Source: Beijerinckiaceae bacterium (GTDB lineage Bacteria; Pseudomonadota; Alphaproteobacteria; Rhizobiales; Beijerinckiaceae). Taken from it: a stretch of 64,000 nucleotides of DNA. A model generated the notes under the pieces. The model did not search any database. It saw only the letters and a program-made list of their open reading frames with translations, and had not been told where the DNA came from. Of this stretch, positions 52,936 to 62,475 are shown piece after piece; the stretch's first letter is position 1; each line of letters opens with the position of its first letter. The stretch spans positions 124,001-188,000 of the forward strand of contig JAPZUD010000002.1 in assembly GCA_027533425.1 (NCBI GenBank). The letters are read 5' to 3'. The position numbers and the translations under genes were made by a program.

Positions 52936-55212
52936 ATGGACGCCGCGGGAAGCAAGTCGGGACGCCGGAAGCCGGGCCGGGCCATGGCCCCCGAGGTACG
53001 GCGCCCGCAGGAGAGTGTCGCTTCCACCAAGACCGGCAAACCGGCAGCGAAGGGTGTCGCTCGTCCCGCCGCTGGCAAGGACAAGCCCGCCGGCAAGGGC
53101 AAGGCGGCTGACAAGGGTATGACGGCTGACAAGGGTAAAGCTGCTGAAAAAGCCAAATCGCCCGGAAAGAACAACGCGACTGGCTCGGTTCAGGCCGCCG
53201 AGACACCGAGGTCGGCGAACAAGGGCAAAGGGGCCCCATCCGCACCCGCGTCATCCAAGCCGAAAGAGGCGGCGCCGGCGGTGATGACCAAGGGCCGCGC
53301 GGGGGTGATCGACGTCAGCGTGGCGGATCCTGCCGCCAAAGCTGCACCTGCCCGGCCCGCGGCGGCGGCGGAGAAACCGGCGCCTGCGCCGGAAAGGCCT
53401 GCGGCAGCGAACCAGAATGCTGCAGCGCCGGAGCCGACCCTGCCATCACTCGACATGGAGAAGCTCACGCAGGTCTCGACCGAGATCCTGACCGAGAGCG
53501 GAAAGGCCGGTGCGGCCATGCTGAAAGCGCTTGAAACCGGCGAGGCAGCCAGCCTGGTGCCGGACGAGGGCGCGGAAATCGCCAAGACGCTGGGCGCAGT
53601 GGCGCAATACTGGCTTCAGGACCCCAAGAGGCTCGTCGAGGCGCAGAAGAACATCTCGCTCGACCTGATCAACCTGTGGAATGCCACGCTGCATCATGTG
53701 AGCGGCGACAAGCCGGAACCGGTGGCGGCGATGCCGGCGCGTGATGCGCGTTTCGCCGATCCGGAATGGAACGAGCATCCTTATTTCAACTTCCTGAAGC
53801 AGGCCTATTTTCTGGGCTCGAACTGGGTACAGGGGCTTGTCGACAAGGCCGAGACGCTGGATGACCACACCAAGCTGAAGGCTGCCTTCTATGTGCGGCA
53901 GCTGGCCAGTGCGCTGTCGCCGTCCAATTTCGTGATGACCAACCCGGAGCTACTCCGCACCACGATCCAGGAGCAGGGCGAGAATATCGCGCGAGGCATG
54001 AAGATGCTCGCCGAGGATATCGATGCCGGCAAGGGCGAGTTGCGCATCCGCCAGACCGATGGCAGCGCCTTCGAGGTGGGCAAGAACCTGGCGACGACAC
54101 CCGGCAAGGTCGTGTTCCGCAACGAGCTGTTCGAGCTGATCCAGTACACGCCGACGACGGAAACGGTGTTCAAGACGCCGTTGCTTATCGTTCCGCCCTG
54201 GATCAACAAATTCTACATTCTCGATCTCAACCCCGAGAAAAGCTTCATCCGGTGGGCGGTCAGCCAGGGCCTGACCGTTTTCATCATCTCGTGGGTCAAC
54301 CCCGATGCCCGCCACCGGACCTATGATTTCGAAGCCTATATGAAAAAGGGTGTGCTCGAGGCGATCCGCCAGATCGAGGAGGCTACGGGCGAGAAATCGG
54401 TCGACACGATCGGCTATTGCGTCGGCGGGACGCTGCTCGCGGTGACCCTCGCCTATATCGCGCAGGGCAAGCGGCCGGAACGGATCCGCAGCGCCACCTT
54501 CTTCACCACGCAGGTGGATTTCACGCATGCCGGCGAGTTGCTGGCTTTCGTCGACGAGCAGCAGATCAGCGCGGTCGAGGAAATCATGGCCAAGTTCGGC
54601 TACCTACCGGGCGAGAAAATGGCCGGTGCCTTCAACATGCTGCGGCCGAATGACCTGATCTGGTCCTACATGGTCAATAACTATCTCAAGGGGAAGCAGC
54701 CGCCGGCTTTCGACCTGCTGTTCTGGAATTCCGATTCCACGCGCATGGCCGAGGCCAATCACAGCTACTACCTGCGCAATTGCTACCTCCATAACCGTCT
54801 TGCCAAAGGCGAGATGGTGATCGGCGGGCGCAAGCTCGACCTGAAGAAAGTGACGATCCCGATCTACAACCTCGCCGCGAAGGAAGACCATATCGCGCCG
54901 GCAAAGTCGGTCTTTGTCGGCTCGGGGCTGTTCGGCGGACCGGTCACCTATGTCATGGCCGGGAGCGGCCATATTGCCGGCGTGATCAACCCCGCCTCCA
55001 AGCCGAAATACCAGTACTGGACCGGTGGCCCTGTGCGCGGCACGTTCGAACAATGGGTCAACCAGGCAACCGAACATCCCGGCACCTGGTGGCCGAACTG
55101 GCTGGACTGGGTGACGAAGGGCGGCAAGCGGGTTGCGGCGCGCATGCCCGGAGATGGCAAGATGAAGCCACTGGCCGATGCACCGGGCACCTATGTGCGG
55201 ATCAAGGCCTGA
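52936..55212 (+). CDS. phaC: Class I polyhydroxyalkanoate synthase with basic N-terminal extension
   Basis: PhaC polymerises 3-hydroxyacyl-CoA to PHA granules. The 758-residue protein has the lipase-like box GYCVGG with catalytic Cys495, the PhaC signatures VPPWINKFYILDLNPEKSFI and TYVMAGSGHIAGVINP (catalytic His), and DHIAPAKS. The catalytic core starts near residue 170; before it stands about 165 residues rich in Lys, Ala and Pro with KGKAADKG-type repeats. Class I enzymes are usually 560-600 residues, so the front is an extra, probably disordered basic domain. GGAGG lies before ATG 52936. No phaAB or phasin gene is adjacent. Confidence 0.94.
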   Translation: MDAAGSKSGRRKPGRAMAPEVRRPQESVASTKTGKPAAKGVARPAAGKDKPAGKGKAADKGMTADKGKAAEKAKSPGKNNATGSVQAAETPRSANKGKGAPSAPASSKPKEAAPAVMTKGRAGVIDVSVADPAAKAAPARPAAAAEKPAPAPERPAAANQNAAAPEPTLPSLDMEKLTQVSTEILTESGKAGAAMLKALETGEAASLVPDEGAEIAKTLGAVAQYWLQDPKRLVEAQKNISLDLINLWNATLHHVSGDKPEPVAAMPARDARFADPEWNEHPYFNFLKQAYFLGSNWVQGLVDKAETLDDHTKLKAAFYVRQLASALSPSNFVMTNPELLRTTIQEQGENIARGMKMLAEDIDAGKGELRIRQTDGSAFEVGKNLATTPGKVVFRNELFELIQYTPTTETVFKTPLLIVPPWINKFYILDLNPEKSFIRWAVSQGLTVFIISWVNPDARHRTYDFEAYMKKGVLEAIRQIEEATGEKSVDTIGYCVGGTLLAVTLAYIAQGKRPERIRSATFFTTQVDFTHAGELLAFVDEQQISAVEEIMAKFGYLPGEKMAGAFNMLRPNDLIWSYMVNNYLKGKQPPAFDLLFWNSDSTRMAEANHSYYLRNCYLHNRLAKGEMVIGGRKLDLKKVTIPIYNLAAKEDHIAPAKSVFVGSGLFGGPVTYVMAGSGHIAGVINPASKPKYQYWTGGPVRGTFEQWVNQATEHPGTWWPNWLDWVTKGGKRVAARMPGDGKMKPLADAPGTYVRIKA

Positions 55213-55351
55213 GCGCCAACCGTTCCTGCGCCTTCCCTAGCGGATTGCTGAAACCCCTCCGGGTGCTGCCTGCCTGCGCCGCCGCGCCGGTCGAGGTTGC
55301 CGGGGATGCGGGCCAGTTTGCCGTTTTCCGCCGGGCCAGCCACCATGCATG

Positions 55352-55376
55352 AAAAAGGGACCGGTTTCCCGGTCCC
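55352..55376 (-). terminator. Rho-independent terminator of the FadL-type porin gene
   Basis: On the minus strand GGGACCGG/CCGGTCCC pair in an eight-base stem with a GAAA loop, followed by TTTTT. It is 40 bases after the porin stop. Confidence 0.9.
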
Positions 55377-55416
55377 CTTGCCCCCTGCAGGCTTATGGGA
55401 TGGAGCGGCGGGCCGC

Positions 55417-56709
55417 TCAGAACTTCGCGACGATCGGACCTTCCTTCTTCACCGGGGCGCCCCAGCGCGAGGTCAGGCCGAAGGAGAGAAGATGGGCATC
55501 GCCCTTCGATTCCCCGACAAAGACCGAGCCGGCCGTCAGCGTCTGGTTGATCGGGGCCTTCTTGATGTGGAGGTAGGAATACGAGGCATTGATGCTCAGA
55601 CGCTCGGACCAGTCATAGGTCAGGCCGGTCGAGAGCCAGAGGCGATCATTGTCCGGCAGCGAGGCGCGGCGCACGGCATCCGTCACCGGCGAGATCTCGT
55701 AGCCGATACCGGCGCGCAGCGTCAGCTTGTCGTTGTAGCGATATTCACCGCCGAGCGAGAAGAACCAGCCGTCGCTGTAGCCGAACGGCAGCACCGCCGG
55801 GAAGCCTGCAGCCTGGTTCTTGAGCGCGGCATGGCCAATGCGGCCCCAGTTCTGCCACTCCACCGAGGCGAGCAGGTCAAACTTGGTGTGCAGCGTCTGA
55901 CGCAGCGAGAGGTTGACACGGTTCGGCAGGTTGAGCGTGCCCTTCGAATTCGACGAGGACGCAGCGCCGAACACCGTGGTGCCCTCGATCGGCTGGTCGA
56001 CGAAGGAGCGCCAGCCAAGGCCGATCTGCGTCGTCTTGGTCGGGGTGAAGGTCAGGCCGGCAGTCACGCCGAAGCCCCAGCCATCGGCCTGGGTGATGCC
56101 CGCACCGGAGGCACCGGCCGGCGGCAGCGGAACAAGCTGGCGCGCGCTGGCATACTGGATCTGCATGCCGACGCCGAACGACCACATTTCATTGAGCTTG
56201 TAGGCGACAGACGGCGTCAGCGTGATGATGCGGAGCTTGGTCGTCGAGGCCAGGAAGCTCGTCCGCGAGAGCGGATCGGCCTTAGTGGTGTTGCCATAGG
56301 TCGAGTTCAGCGAAACACCGAGATAGATCTTCTCGCTCAGCGGATACACCACGTAGGTGGCGGGCACGAAGTAATCCATGCCGACATCGCCCGAGAGCGG
56401 ACGGGCATTGAGGCCGGCATTGAGCGGCGAGGCGCCGGTATAGGTGCCGGTGATCTTCGTCGTCGGAATGCCGAACGTGTAGTTCGAGTCCAGCGTGAAC
56501 CGGTTGAAGCCGGTCATCGTGGCCGGGTTCATGAACATGGAGGCCGCCGAGCTTGAGCCCGGCGCCGCGGCGCCGGCATAGGCCGTGCCGTTGAAAACCG
56601 TGCTCTGCGAAGAGTTGATAAAGCCACCCGCCAGCGCCGGTGCCGCAAAGGCGCCCGCAAGGGCCAGGCCCGTGCTCGCGGCGAGTGCGGTTTTCAAAAT
56701 CGATTTCAT
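55417..56709 (-). CDS. OmpP1/FadL-family outer membrane channel
   Basis: A 430-residue outer-membrane beta-barrel with signal peptide (cut after PALA, near residue 27). The mature N-terminus GGFINSSQSTVFNGTAYAGA followed by SAASMFMNPATMTG is the FadL-type plug that gates hydrophobic substrates. The C-terminus ends in Phe (PIVAKF), as barrel proteins do. It probably imports long-chain fatty acids or other hydrophobic molecules. Ribosome-binding site AAGGGG lies before ATG 56709. Transcribed alone. Confidence 0.92.
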   Translation of the reverse strand: MKSILKTALAASTGLALAGAFAAPALAGGFINSSQSTVFNGTAYAGAAAPGSSSAASMFMNPATMTGFNRFTLDSNYTFGIPTTKITGTYTGASPLNAGLNARPLSGDVGMDYFVPATYVVYPLSEKIYLGVSLNSTYGNTTKADPLSRTSFLASTTKLRIITLTPSVAYKLNEMWSFGVGMQIQYASARQLVPLPPAGASGAGITQADGWGFGVTAGLTFTPTKTTQIGLGWRSFVDQPIEGTTVFGAASSSNSKGTLNLPNRVNLSLRQTLHTKFDLLASVEWQNWGRIGHAALKNQAAGFPAVLPFGYSDGWFFSLGGEYRYNDKLTLRAGIGYEISPVTDAVRRASLPDNDRLWLSTGLTYDWSERLSINASYSYLHIKKAPINQTLTAGSVFVGESKGDAHLLSFGLTSRWGAPVKKEGPIVAKF

Positions 56710-57139
56710 ACCATGCCCCTTGCGTTACCCGGCGCTCATGTGAATCGGACGCCGTTTGTCCCGTCTTCTTCATTTTGCAGAGCCGATTTCGTCATGCAAC
56801 AGTCGCATTTTCAGGCTGGTTGCCCTCCCGAAAGCATGCTGCACTGCCAAATCCTGCAAATCACCGGGGGTTTCTGGGGGGCTCTCGAGAAAATCGTCCG
56901 AAAAATTGGTTTACGGGTGAACTTTGCCCTGCAATCCGACCGGGGTGGCGGGGTCCGGCTGTCACCAACTCTTCCGATGGAATTCATGCTTTTGTAACCA
57001 GTGTTGCGCGCCGACAACAATCGGCCGGCCACCGCCCGCCTTTTCACGAAGACCATGCGCAGTCCCGCCTTGCAAAGCCGCGACGTTCGGCGTTCTATGC
57101 GGCCGGGGAGTACGATCAAGGCGTGATGCGGGGTATCCA
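56710..57139. other. Intergenic region between divergent porin and FAA-hydrolase genes
   Basis: These 430 bp separate two divergently read genes and should carry both promoters. I find no ORF with coding character, no RNA gene and no clear operator or -35/-10 pair. Base composition is slightly less GC-rich than the genes. Confidence 0.5.
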
Positions 57140-57988
57140 ATGAAACTGGTCAGGTTTGGGCAACCGGGAAAAGAAAAGCCGGGGCTCATTGATGCGCAGG
57201 GCAAAATCCGTGATCTTTCGGACCATGTTCCGGATATCGCAGGGAACGCCCTTTCCAGAAAGTCACTCGCCAAGATTGCGAAGCTGAAGGCGGACAAGCT
57301 GCCGCTCGTGCGAGGCCGGCCCCGACTTGGGGCCTGTGTCGGCGATGTCGGCAATTTCATCGCTGTCGGGCTCAATTACGCCGATCATGCGGCGGAGACC
57401 GGGGCTCCTATCCCGGTGGAACCGATCCTCTTCAACAAGGCACCGTCCTGCATTGTCGGGCCGAATGATGACGTGACCATTCCCCGCGGCTCGCAGAAGA
57501 CCGACTGGGAAGTCGAACTGGCCATCGTGATCGGCGAGCGCTGCAGCTATGTCGAGGAAAAGGACGCGATGAGCGTCATTGCCGGCTTCTGCGTGTGCAA
57601 CGACGTGTCGGAGCGCGCCTACCAGACCGAGGGGACCGGCCAGTGGATGAAGGGCAAGGGCTGCCCGACCTTCGGCCCGCTCGGCCCGTGGCTCGTCACA
57701 CCCGACGAGATCCCCGATGTGCAGAAGCTCGGCATGTGGCTCGATGTGAACGGCAAGCGCGTGCAGAACGGCTCCACGGCCACGATGATCTTCGGCGTGA
57801 CGTTCCTGGTCTCCTATATCTCGAAATTCCTGATGCTGGAGCCGGGCGATGTCATCACGACCGGCACGCCGCCGGGCGTCGGCATGGGGATGAAACCGCC
57901 GGTCTATCTCAAGCCGGGTGATATCGTGCGCCTCGGAATTGACGGCCTCGGCGAGCAGAAGCAGCTCTTCAACGCCTGGCAGGGCTGA
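57140..57988 (+). CDS. Fumarylacetoacetate hydrolase (FAH) family protein
   Basis: A 282-residue FAH-family enzyme. Metal ligands are seen in the typical order: DWEVELAIVIGE (near residue 118), CNDVSERAYQ and KGCPTFGPLGPWLVT; the C-terminal TTGTPPGVGMGMKPPVYLKPGD is diagnostic. Close relatives act on 2,4-didehydro-3-deoxy-rhamnonate or acylpyruvates, or hydrate aromatic-ring fission products, so the substrate is uncertain. The start MKLVRFGQPG at 57140 fits the family. Confidence 0.9.
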   Translation: MKLVRFGQPGKEKPGLIDAQGKIRDLSDHVPDIAGNALSRKSLAKIAKLKADKLPLVRGRPRLGACVGDVGNFIAVGLNYADHAAETGAPIPVEPILFNKAPSCIVGPNDDVTIPRGSQKTDWEVELAIVIGERCSYVEEKDAMSVIAGFCVCNDVSERAYQTEGTGQWMKGKGCPTFGPLGPWLVTPDEIPDVQKLGMWLDVNGKRVQNGSTATMIFGVTFLVSYISKFLMLEPGDVITTGTPPGVGMGMKPPVYLKPGDIVRLGIDGLGEQKQLFNAWQG

Positions 57989-57992
57989 CCGG

Positions 57993-58979
57993 TCAGGGAA
58001 CCCCCTTGCGGGCGAGCAGGCTCATATTGCCGCCCGTCAAGGCATCCCAGATCTCCTTTTCCGCAAGCACGGCGGCAGCGCCCGCAAGGCGGCCGGGGAA
58101 CCGTTTCTCGTAGAAGGCAAGCCAACCCAGCGCATTGCGCTCGAGCGGACGCTGATCGGTCCCGGCAAGCCGGGCCATGGCTGACGCATCGCCGAAGCCC
58201 GTGAAGGTGATCAGCGCCAGGCGGTGGATCGCGCCGTTTCCGGCAGAATAGCCGGCCTCGCCCCGGCGTTCCGACAATTCCGCCAGGATGACCAGAGGCC
58301 GGATCGCAAAATTATGGTAATGGAGCGCCATCCGGCCGCGCGCCACCTCCCGCGGGAGCGAGCCATCCGGCTGGATATGGGTCAGGGCATCGCGGTAGAT
58401 GGCCCTCGCCTTGCTCCAGTGACCGGCATGGCCCGTGGCGCTCGCGACGGCCCCCAAAGCGGCCCCTGCCCAGTAGGTCAAGTTGTTCGGATTGCGGGAA
58501 CGCAGCGTCGGTTCCGTTGTGACCGCATCCGCGACCCGGTCGAGCCAGGGCTCGATCACCGTCCGCTCGGCGGCCGGGATTTCGGCCTTGACCATCAGAT
58601 AGGCCATCGCGATCGCCGTGAGTGCCCATCGCCGCTCGTAATGGGCCTGCGTCTCGCTCATGCGCCCCAGCAAGGCCCCACCGGCTGCCCAATGGGCCAT
58701 CCAGCGCCCGGCACATTGGCTCCAGGCCTTGCTGCCTGCGAGGCCGCGGCTGGAAAATCGCGTCACGTCGCGGCGGAAATCCTCGAGCGGCTTCACCGAG
58801 GCCATCCGGCGATCCCAGGCGGCCTGGTCGACGATCGAATGGGCCTTGTCGGAATAGAAGCGGTTCGAGGTGATGTCGGCTACGGCCGCCGGCGGTGGCG
58901 GGCAGGTCTCCTGCCCCCCGGCAGGTGAGGCCAGGATCAGGCTGGAAACAAGGGCGACAGGCAGGATGAGGCGATTCAT
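57993..58979 (-). CDS. Periplasmic alginate lyase-like protein (PL5 family)
   Basis: A 328-residue protein with signal peptide (MNRLILPVALVSSLILASPA) starting at ATG 58979 behind GGGAG. The alpha-barrel family PL5 hallmarks are present: NNLTYWAG (substrate-binding Asn) and DGSLPREVARGRMALHYHNF (the His/Arg/Tyr catalytic region). PL5 enzymes cleave mannuronate links in alginate during secretion. No other alginate gene is nearby, so it may clear stray exopolysaccharide or act on another polyuronate. Confidence 0.85.
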   Translation of the reverse strand: MNRLILPVALVSSLILASPAGGQETCPPPPAAVADITSNRFYSDKAHSIVDQAAWDRRMASVKPLEDFRRDVTRFSSRGLAGSKAWSQCAGRWMAHWAAGGALLGRMSETQAHYERRWALTAIAMAYLMVKAEIPAAERTVIEPWLDRVADAVTTEPTLRSRNPNNLTYWAGAALGAVASATGHAGHWSKARAIYRDALTHIQPDGSLPREVARGRMALHYHNFAIRPLVILAELSERRGEAGYSAGNGAIHRLALITFTGFGDASAMARLAGTDQRPLERNALGWLAFYEKRFPGRLAGAAAVLAEKEIWDALTGGNMSLLARKGVP

Positions 58980-59026
58980 CTGGGTTCTCCCGCCCGGAAG
59001 CATCGCCCGAACCTGGCAAGGAAGCG

Positions 59027-59983
59027 TTACATCCCGACCATCAATTTGAGGTTCTGCACCGCCGCGCCCGAAGCGCCCTTGCCGAGATTGTCCAGCCGGG
59101 CGACGAGCACCGCCTGCCCCCTCGCCGCATTGCCGAAGACGAAGAGTTCCAGCCTGTTGGTGCTGTTGAGCGCTTCCGGTTCGAGCTTGCCCTTGAGCGC
59201 GAGGGTCTCCTCCTCGGTTGCGACGCGGACGAAGGCACTTCCCGCATAATGCGAGGCGAGTGTCGACCGGAGATCCTCGACGCTCGTTCCGGCGCGCAGG
59301 GTGGAGAGATGGAGCGGCACGGAAACCAGCATCCCCTGCCGGAAATTGCCGACGGAGGGCACGAAGACCGGCATGCGCGAAAGCGTGGAATAGGCCGTGA
59401 TTTCCGGCAGGTGCTTGTGCGCCAGCCCGAGGCCATAGAGTTCGAAAGCCGGCGCCGCGCCGCTCTCGTAGGCTTCGATCATCCCCTTACCCCCGCCGGA
59501 ATAGCCGGACACGGCGTTGATCGTCACCGGATGGTCCTTCGCCATGATGCCGGCATCGACCAGCGGCCGCAGCAGCGCGATGCCGCCGGTCGGGTAGCAG
59601 CCCGGATTGGCAACGCGCTCGGCATTGGCGATCCGGTCGGCATGGCCGGGCGCCAGTTCGGGGAAGCCATAGACCCAGCCCGGCGCAACGCGATGGGCGG
59701 TCGAGGCATCGATGAAGCGCGGGCATTCACTGCCCAACGTCTCTCCGAGGGCCACGGCTTCCTTGGCGGCCTCGTCGGGCAGGCAGAGGATGACGACATC
59801 GACGCCGGCCATCAGCGCCTTCTTGGCGCCGACATCCTTGCGGGCTTCCGGCGCGATGGACCGGATCTCGAAACCGGGCTCGCGGGCCAGCAGGTCGCGG
59901 ATCTGGAGGCCGGTGGTTCCGGCTTCGCCATCGATGAAGACGGCAGGCTTCGCACCCTTGAGCGGGGAGATGTGTGCAGACAT
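59027..59983 (-). CDS. argC: N-acetyl-gamma-glutamyl-phosphate reductase (type 2)
   Basis: ArgC reduces N-acetylglutamyl phosphate to the semialdehyde in arginine synthesis. The 318-residue protein is the short type common in alphaproteobacteria. It has the Rossmann start [13 protein letters not shown], the active-site cysteine Cys129 in ANPGCYPTG, and a catalytic histidine in LAHKHLPEI. Often follows rplM-rpsI; here about 2.5 kb of extra genes separate them. Confidence 0.96.
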   Translation of the reverse strand: MSAHISPLKGAKPAVFIDGEAGTTGLQIRDLLAREPGFEIRSIAPEARKDVGAKKALMAGVDVVILCLPDEAAKEAVALGETLGSECPRFIDASTAHRVAPGWVYGFPELAPGHADRIANAERVANPGCYPTGGIALLRPLVDAGIMAKDHPVTINAVSGYSGGGKGMIEAYESGAAPAFELYGLGLAHKHLPEITAYSTLSRMPVFVPSVGNFRQGMLVSVPLHLSTLRAGTSVEDLRSTLASHYAGSAFVRVATEEETLALKGKLEPEALNSTNRLELFVFGNAARGQAVLVARLDNLGKGASGAAVQNLKLMVGM

Positions 59984-60209
59984 GGGGCAACTCCAGGAAT
60001 AGGCGGAAGGCAGCAGTTAAGGCCGCAAGATGTCAGAGGGATGAATCCGGCTACCGGATTATCCTCGTCGTCGCATCGCGATGTGACAGGCCCTGAGGGG
60101 CATCACGCTCTCCCGGATGGCGGGCGCGCCGATCCTGGGCGCCACCGCCGCGATGCATGCCGGCTTCACGCCGGAAATGCAAGCGGATTTGCGAGGGCTG
60201 CAACCCGCG

Positions 60210-60500
60210 TCAGGAGACGCGGCGGCTGCGGTTGAGGAAGGCCGCGAAGAACAGCCAGGGCAGGATCAGCCCGCTGCCGGCGAGGATCAGGCCGAGGAGC
60301 CGCCCGAACTGCATCGCCTGCGGCGCATTGTTGGCCAAGGCCGGCATGAACTGAATCAGCCCGAAGGCGAGGATCGGCGTGAAGAACGCCGCGAGACTCC
60401 AGCGGATGCGCACCCCGAGCGCCTTGCCCGGCGCCAGCAGGATCAGAATCGCCGGGAGGAAGACCAGGAGGGCAATCAGGCCGAGAAAAAAGGCGCGCAT
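60210..60500 (-). CDS. Small membrane protein of unknown function
   Basis: A 96-residue protein with three hydrophobic helices (about 3-25, 36-55 and 65-85) and an arginine-rich end (NRSRRVS). I chose ATG 60500; the ATG 36 bases earlier is possible and neither has a strong ribosome-binding site. No family recognised. It lies alone between argC and a methyltransferase. Confidence 0.6.
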   Translation of the reverse strand: MRAFFLGLIALLVFLPAILILLAPGKALGVRIRWSLAAFFTPILAFGLIQFMPALANNAPQAMQFGRLLGLILAGSGLILPWLFFAAFLNRSRRVS

Positions 60501-60667
60501 GGGATTCCGGTTCAGGTTGGGTTGGCGCCTTCCCATAGCCGGAGGCGACCTCCCCCGCCAGAAGGAAATGGTGCCGGGTCATCCGGTCGCGGCCGACATG
60601 CATGGCACGGCTCCGGGCTTGCGGGGGCCTGTCGATCGGCTATTCCTCAACAAAGAAGGAAACGCGC

Positions 60668-61423
60668 ATGACCCTCCCGACCGGCAATCCCCGTCTCGAT
60701 GCCTATCTCGCCCATGGCTATGCGGAGGTGCGGGGAATGTCCTCCGGCTTCGCTGCCGCCATCGCCGGACATCTCATCCGGCGGCAATCCGAAATGGGGA
60801 TCGGCGGCCATCTGGCGGAAATCGGCACCTTCGAAGGGCGGTTCTTCATCGCCATGGCCCTCGGCCTGAAAGCGGGGGAACATGCGATCGGGGTCGATGT
60901 CTTCACCTGGCCGAGCGAGAAGGTGCTTGACCATCTTCATGCGAATTGCCGGCGTTTCGGGCTGGACCCGGCCGAGTACACGGCGATCAAGGGCAATACC
61001 CGCGCCATGAGCGGCGCTGACCTGCTGGCGCCGGCAGGCGGCGGTTCAATTCGCTTCTTCCATATCGATGGCGAGCATGACGATGCCAATGTCACGCAGG
61101 ATCTCGACCTCGCGGCGCCGCTGATGCACCCGCAGGGGCTGATCTGCCTCGATGACATGCTGCATCCCGGCTATCCGGAACTGACCGAGAGTGTGCATCG
61201 CTGGCTGCGCGCGCATCCGGAATGGCGGGTGCTCGCCATTCTCGACCGGGAGGATATCGTCGCGGCGGCGAAATACGTGCTCTGCCGGGTGGAGAGCGTG
61301 CCACTCTACGAAAAAGACCTGCTGGAGGCGTTCTCCGCGCAGGTCTTTCCGATGGGGGCCGATTGTGTCGGCCATTTCACGATGGTGCTGACGCCGGCGC
61401 CGCGCCTGGCGATCGTGGATTGA
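60668..61423 (+). CDS. Class I SAM-dependent methyltransferase
   Basis: A 251-residue protein starting MTLPTGNPRL behind AAGGAA. Motif I is HLAEIGTFEGRFFIAMALGL (near residue 50), with the acidic loop end AIGVDVF, and motif IV-like FFHIDGEHDDANV, as in the CmcI/methyltransf_24 group in which D-x-D-H bind substrate. Acceptor unknown. It is transcribed alone on the plus strand in the block inserted between argC and rpsI. Confidence 0.82.
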   Translation: MTLPTGNPRLDAYLAHGYAEVRGMSSGFAAAIAGHLIRRQSEMGIGGHLAEIGTFEGRFFIAMALGLKAGEHAIGVDVFTWPSEKVLDHLHANCRRFGLDPAEYTAIKGNTRAMSGADLLAPAGGGSIRFFHIDGEHDDANVTQDLDLAAPLMHPQGLICLDDMLHPGYPELTESVHRWLRAHPEWRVLAILDREDIVAAAKYVLCRVESVPLYEKDLLEAFSAQVFPMGADCVGHFTMVLTPAPRLAIVD

Positions 61424-61451
61424 CCGCCGCCAGGGGGTGATCAGGCCGGAT

Positions 61452-62288
61452 TTACTCCGGTCGAACGTGCCGGATGCGCTGTCCCTCCGGCTTCGGGCGG
61501 ACGACATTGACGGGGCCGTTGGCCTGCGGAGCATGGCGATGGCGCGGGCCCGTGACCACCACGGCACCGGAACGGCCAGGCGTGACAAGGGCATCATCCG
61601 AGCGCAGGACCGGGCGGGCGACCGGGTTGCGCGGATGCACGGTGACGATCCCGTCCCGGCGGGTCCGCCAGGAACCGGCATCCTCACGATAGGCGGAGGA
61701 ATAGGTGTTCCGCGGCTGCGGGCGGGGCCGGTAGGCATAGCCATAGGGCCGGTCCACCTCGGCATGGGACTGGGCCCATTGGCGCTGTGGCCGGCGCTGG
61801 AGACCGTTCTCGACATAGACATCGGCATGGGCTGCCGCGCGATGGCGATAGCCGTGGGGATGATGCCCGTATGCCGGACGATGGCGCCAGGCGTGGCCCT
61901 GGCGTCCTTCATAGGCGCGGGGATGGATGCTCTCCGGGCGATAGGCATAGCCCGGGCGATAGGCATGGTTGCGGCGGGCGATATAGGCCGGCGTATGGCC
62001 ATCGCCATACTCGACCATCACCGAGCGGCGGCTGCGGACCGGGCGATGCCCGTAGGCATAGGGCGTGGCGCAGCGGCAATTCTCGTCCCAGACCGTGTGG
62101 CGGGTGCCATAGCCGTGGCCATGATGGCCGTAATGGCCATAGCCATAGATGCCGCCGGAGGAAACATCCGGCACCGGGTGGTAATAGACCAGCGGGAAGC
62201 CCGGCTGGTAATGCTGCGACTGTGCCTGGGCAGGGGCGGCAAAGCCGAACCAGGCCAGAAAACCGGAAGCCAGAACTGCGCGGAACAT
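61452..62288 (-). CDS. Secreted Tyr/His/Arg/Gly-rich protein
   Basis: A 278-residue protein with a signal peptide (cut after AQA, near residue 23). The mature protein is of low complexity: clusters such as YGYGHYGHHGHGYGTRH, HRPAYGHHPHGYRHR and YGYAYRPRPQPRN recur. Two cysteines (ENCRCATP) lie close together. It looks disordered and could bind metal through its histidines or lie in the cell envelope. No family recognised; composition makes homology calls unreliable. Confidence 0.65.
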   Translation of the reverse strand: MFRAVLASGFLAWFGFAAPAQAQSQHYQPGFPLVYYHPVPDVSSGGIYGYGHYGHHGHGYGTRHTVWDENCRCATPYAYGHRPVRSRRSVMVEYGDGHTPAYIARRNHAYRPGYAYRPESIHPRAYEGRQGHAWRHRPAYGHHPHGYRHRAAAHADVYVENGLQRRPQRQWAQSHAEVDRPYGYAYRPRPQPRNTYSSAYREDAGSWRTRRDGIVTVHPRNPVARPVLRSDDALVTPGRSGAVVVTGPRHRHAPQANGPVNVVRPKPEGQRIRHVRPE

Positions 62289-62422
62289 GATGGACCTCTA
62301 ACGCGTGACAGGCCATCACTAGGACTCGCTTCGGCAGTTGCGTCAATCTGGGACAGGGCCGAGGCGCGGATTTCCTTTCCGTTAACATTACCGTCGGGGT
62401 AGATTCCGGCAGCCCCAGAAAG

Positions 62423-62447
62423 AAAAAGGCCCGGTTTCCCGGGCCTT
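62423..62447 (-). terminator. Rho-independent terminator after rpsI
   Basis: On the minus strand the stem GGCCCGG/CCGGGCC (7 bp) with a GAAA loop is followed by TTTTTCT. It is about 30 bases after the rpsI stop and ends the rplM-rpsI operon. Confidence 0.92.
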
Positions 62448-62475
62448 TCGCAATTCCGTATTCGCAGAGGCGCAA

